This document shows positions 62,921 through 64,000 of a stretch of DNA of 64,000 nucleotides, one piece after another. How positions within the stretch are numbered: position 1 is the stretch's first letter; each line of letters starts with the position of its first letter. The DNA is from Mucilaginibacter sp. JRF (GTDB taxonomy: Bacteria > Bacteroidota > Bacteroidia > Sphingobacteriales > Sphingobacteriaceae). The stretch is from contig NZ_JADFBY010000011.1 in NCBI RefSeq assembly GCF_015223065.1, positions 62,001 through 126,000 on the forward strand, read 5' to 3'. The position numbers and the translations under genes were made by a program. The notes under the pieces are model-generated. The model was not told the origin of the DNA, made no database searches, and saw only the letters and a list, made by a program, of their open reading frames with translations.

Positions 62921-62988
62921 AAAATTATTTTTTAACGGCTCACTTATGATCGAGAAAGCAGCAATTGATCATAAGATGAAGTTATAAT

Positions 62989-63021
62989 AAAAGTCCTTTG
63001 CACTCGCTGCTTGGGACTTTT
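62989..63021. terminator. Hairpin with CACTCGCTG loop, copy 2
   Basis: Arms AAAAGTCC and GGACTTTT, loop containing GCACTCGCTGCTTG. It lies between the two divergent XRE genes, where a terminator for neither is needed, which makes the repeated loop notable. Confidence 0.5.
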
Positions 63022-63073
63022 CACCAATTTTTTCGAAAAAGTATTCTATGCGTAGAACTAAGTAAATTTTAAA

Positions 63074-63340
63074 ATGTTTGAACAACAATTAATTATATTT
63101 GGAGAAGTAACTATCCAAAATATGGCCGATGAAAGAGTGCATGGCGTGCTGACAAATATTAAACGAAGGAGAAAAGTTTTAGGTTATTCTTCAGATTATC
63201 TCGCCGGCTTGATTAACTTGTCAAGTAATGCTTATTATAAAATTGAAACAGGGAGAACACCTATCACCTTGGCGAATTTTTTAGCAATTGTCGAAGTCTT
63301 GAACACCAGCATAGATAAATTGATGCAACCTCCGCTATAA
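63074..63340 (+). CDS. XRE-family transcriptional regulator
   Basis: 88 residues, almost only a helix-turn-helix: VLTNIKRRRKVLGYSSDYLA, GLINLSSNAYYKIETGRTPI, then a third helix and LNTSIDKLMQPP. Start may be the ATG at 63074 or the one at 63122 (MADERVHGV). Such small regulators are typical at element borders. Divergent from the shorter XRE gene; targets unknown. Confidence 0.8.
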   Translation: MFEQQLIIFGEVTIQNMADERVHGVLTNIKRRRKVLGYSSDYLAGLINLSSNAYYKIETGRTPITLANFLAIVEVLNTSIDKLMQPPL

Positions 63341-64000
63341 AATAAATTCTTCTAAGCCTTTCATGTCTTACCAACAGTGGTTTACACAGTTTGCTTCCTT
63401 GATCTTATTATTACGAGTATTCTTAGCTTTAACAGCTTTGCGGAAATCGGCAAGGTGAGCGTATAATTGAAAATGTTTTGCTGAATTCACTCGGCTCATC
63501 CGCAATATGGTTGGCATCCGCTCTGTTATTTAGGCTTTGAGGGTTAGCGTAAAAGGCTCCTACAATTTCACAGCATAAACTTAAAGAATATCCTTTTGAG
63601 TATGAGAGGTTGTGTCGTGCGCTCATAGCTTAAAACAGACTTGCGAGTATTAGTAAAATGTATGACAAAGAAAGTGATGCGAACAATATCAGGAATTTTA
63701 GCATTGGTGGTTATCTTGGGTCGCAAATGTAATAACTCCCACAACGATTAGTCGTGGGAGAATACTGATTGTCCCACTATTGACCTATAACTATTTTTGC
63801 TCTATCTTTTCACCTATTTTTTGTATCAAATCATAATCTTCAACTTCGGCTCTAGTTCATTCCCAACCTAATCTTTGCTCCATTAGTCGAATGATTCCAG
63901 CCTCATTTTGTCGATCAAAACCGTGAAATAGTTTTATGGGTTATCACTTCTAGATACGACCATAAAGACCATGTTCAATAAAAAAGCTGTAAGTCTCTGT
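63341..64000. other. Gene-poor right end of the window
   Basis: 660 nt without an intact gene. An open frame at 63429-63626 (minus, 65 codons) is Cys/Ser rich and looks accidental. From 63791 rightward there is a broken coding remnant. Confidence 0.45.
63791..64000 (-). pseudogene. Unidentified coding remnant with stops
   Basis: In one minus-strand frame one reads ETYSFFIEHGLYGRI, stops, KLFHGFDRQNEAGIIRLMEQ followed by RLGWE, stop, RAEVEDYDLIQKIGEKIEQK and stop. The composition is protein-like and the frame is kept across the stops, suggesting a decayed gene running in from the right. Family unknown. Confidence 0.35.

Noticed and set aside
62645-63340. Two XRE genes as a toxin-antitoxin pair
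   Set aside because: Both look like DNA-binding proteins, they are divergent and neither has a toxin-like partner.
1-64000. CRISPR array, rRNA operon or insertion sequence
   Set aside because: No regularly spaced repeats, no rRNA sequence and no transposase or terminal inverted repeats of an IS were seen.

Overview
The window comes from a member of the phylum Bacteroidota, most likely a Sphingobacteriaceae soil or plant bacterium close to Mucilaginibacter or Pedobacter. The evidence is three sigma/FecR/SusC signalling sets, SusC/SusD pairs with STN domains, GH106 and WbsX/GH99-like enzymes, and promoter boxes of the TAnnTTTG type. The genus is an inference from protein style, not from a marker gene.

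Left half (1 to about 30,330), almost all on the minus strand, is glycan-uptake territory. Locus 1 (1-2,926) is an ECF sigma factor, a FecR anti-sigma factor and a SusC receptor cut by the window edge. Positions 2,999-8,858 hold a secreted carboxypeptidase-regulatory-domain protein, an MG2/plug-domain secreted protein, a TupA-like ATP-grasp enzyme and a Lipoprotein_15 repeat lipoprotein. Locus 2 (9,050-21,661) is a polysaccharide utilisation locus with FecR, SusC, SusD, WbsX/GH99-like enzyme, GH106 (alpha-L-rhamnosidase family) and an AraC regulator; its sigma factor points the opposite way. Locus 3 (21,666-30,326) is sigma, FecR, SusC, SusD and an L-fucose/L-arabinose isomerase-like protein. 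The enzymes suggest a rhamnose-containing plant glycan.

The middle (30,327-33,800) is a visibly AT-rich junction. It carries one intact gene, a caspase-like protease fused to a DUF3298-like domain, followed by a strong terminator and a 28-nt tRNA 3' end (T-arm, acceptor strand and CCA) with no tRNA body. That is the usual scar of an element integrated into a tRNA gene. Beyond it lie decayed pieces of a GH13 enzyme and of an SPW-type membrane protein.

The right part (33,800-62,300) reads as a stress and DNA-repair island: exonuclease III, manganese catalase, DUF4142 and YciE-like ferritin-fold proteins, PQQ-type sugar dehydrogenase, a five-gene overlapping operon (FAD/Rieske oxidoreductase, GH130, an unrecognised toroid-like protein, a frameshifted pyrophosphatase, a small membrane protein), a GAF/PAS histidine kinase, DNA ligase D with DUF3606 proteins, a stressosome operon RsbR-RsbS-RsbT-phosphatase joined to a histidine kinase and a receiver, and an SOS-type mutagenesis cassette (SRAP, UmuC, UmuD-like). 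The UmuD-like protein lacks both catalytic residues, and the cassette's two promoter regions share a palindrome abutting a TAAATTTG box. Broken AlkB, AraC and zinc-dehydrogenase fragments and two short XRE regulators mark the island's worn edges. No integrase, CRISPR array, rRNA or intact tRNA is visible.
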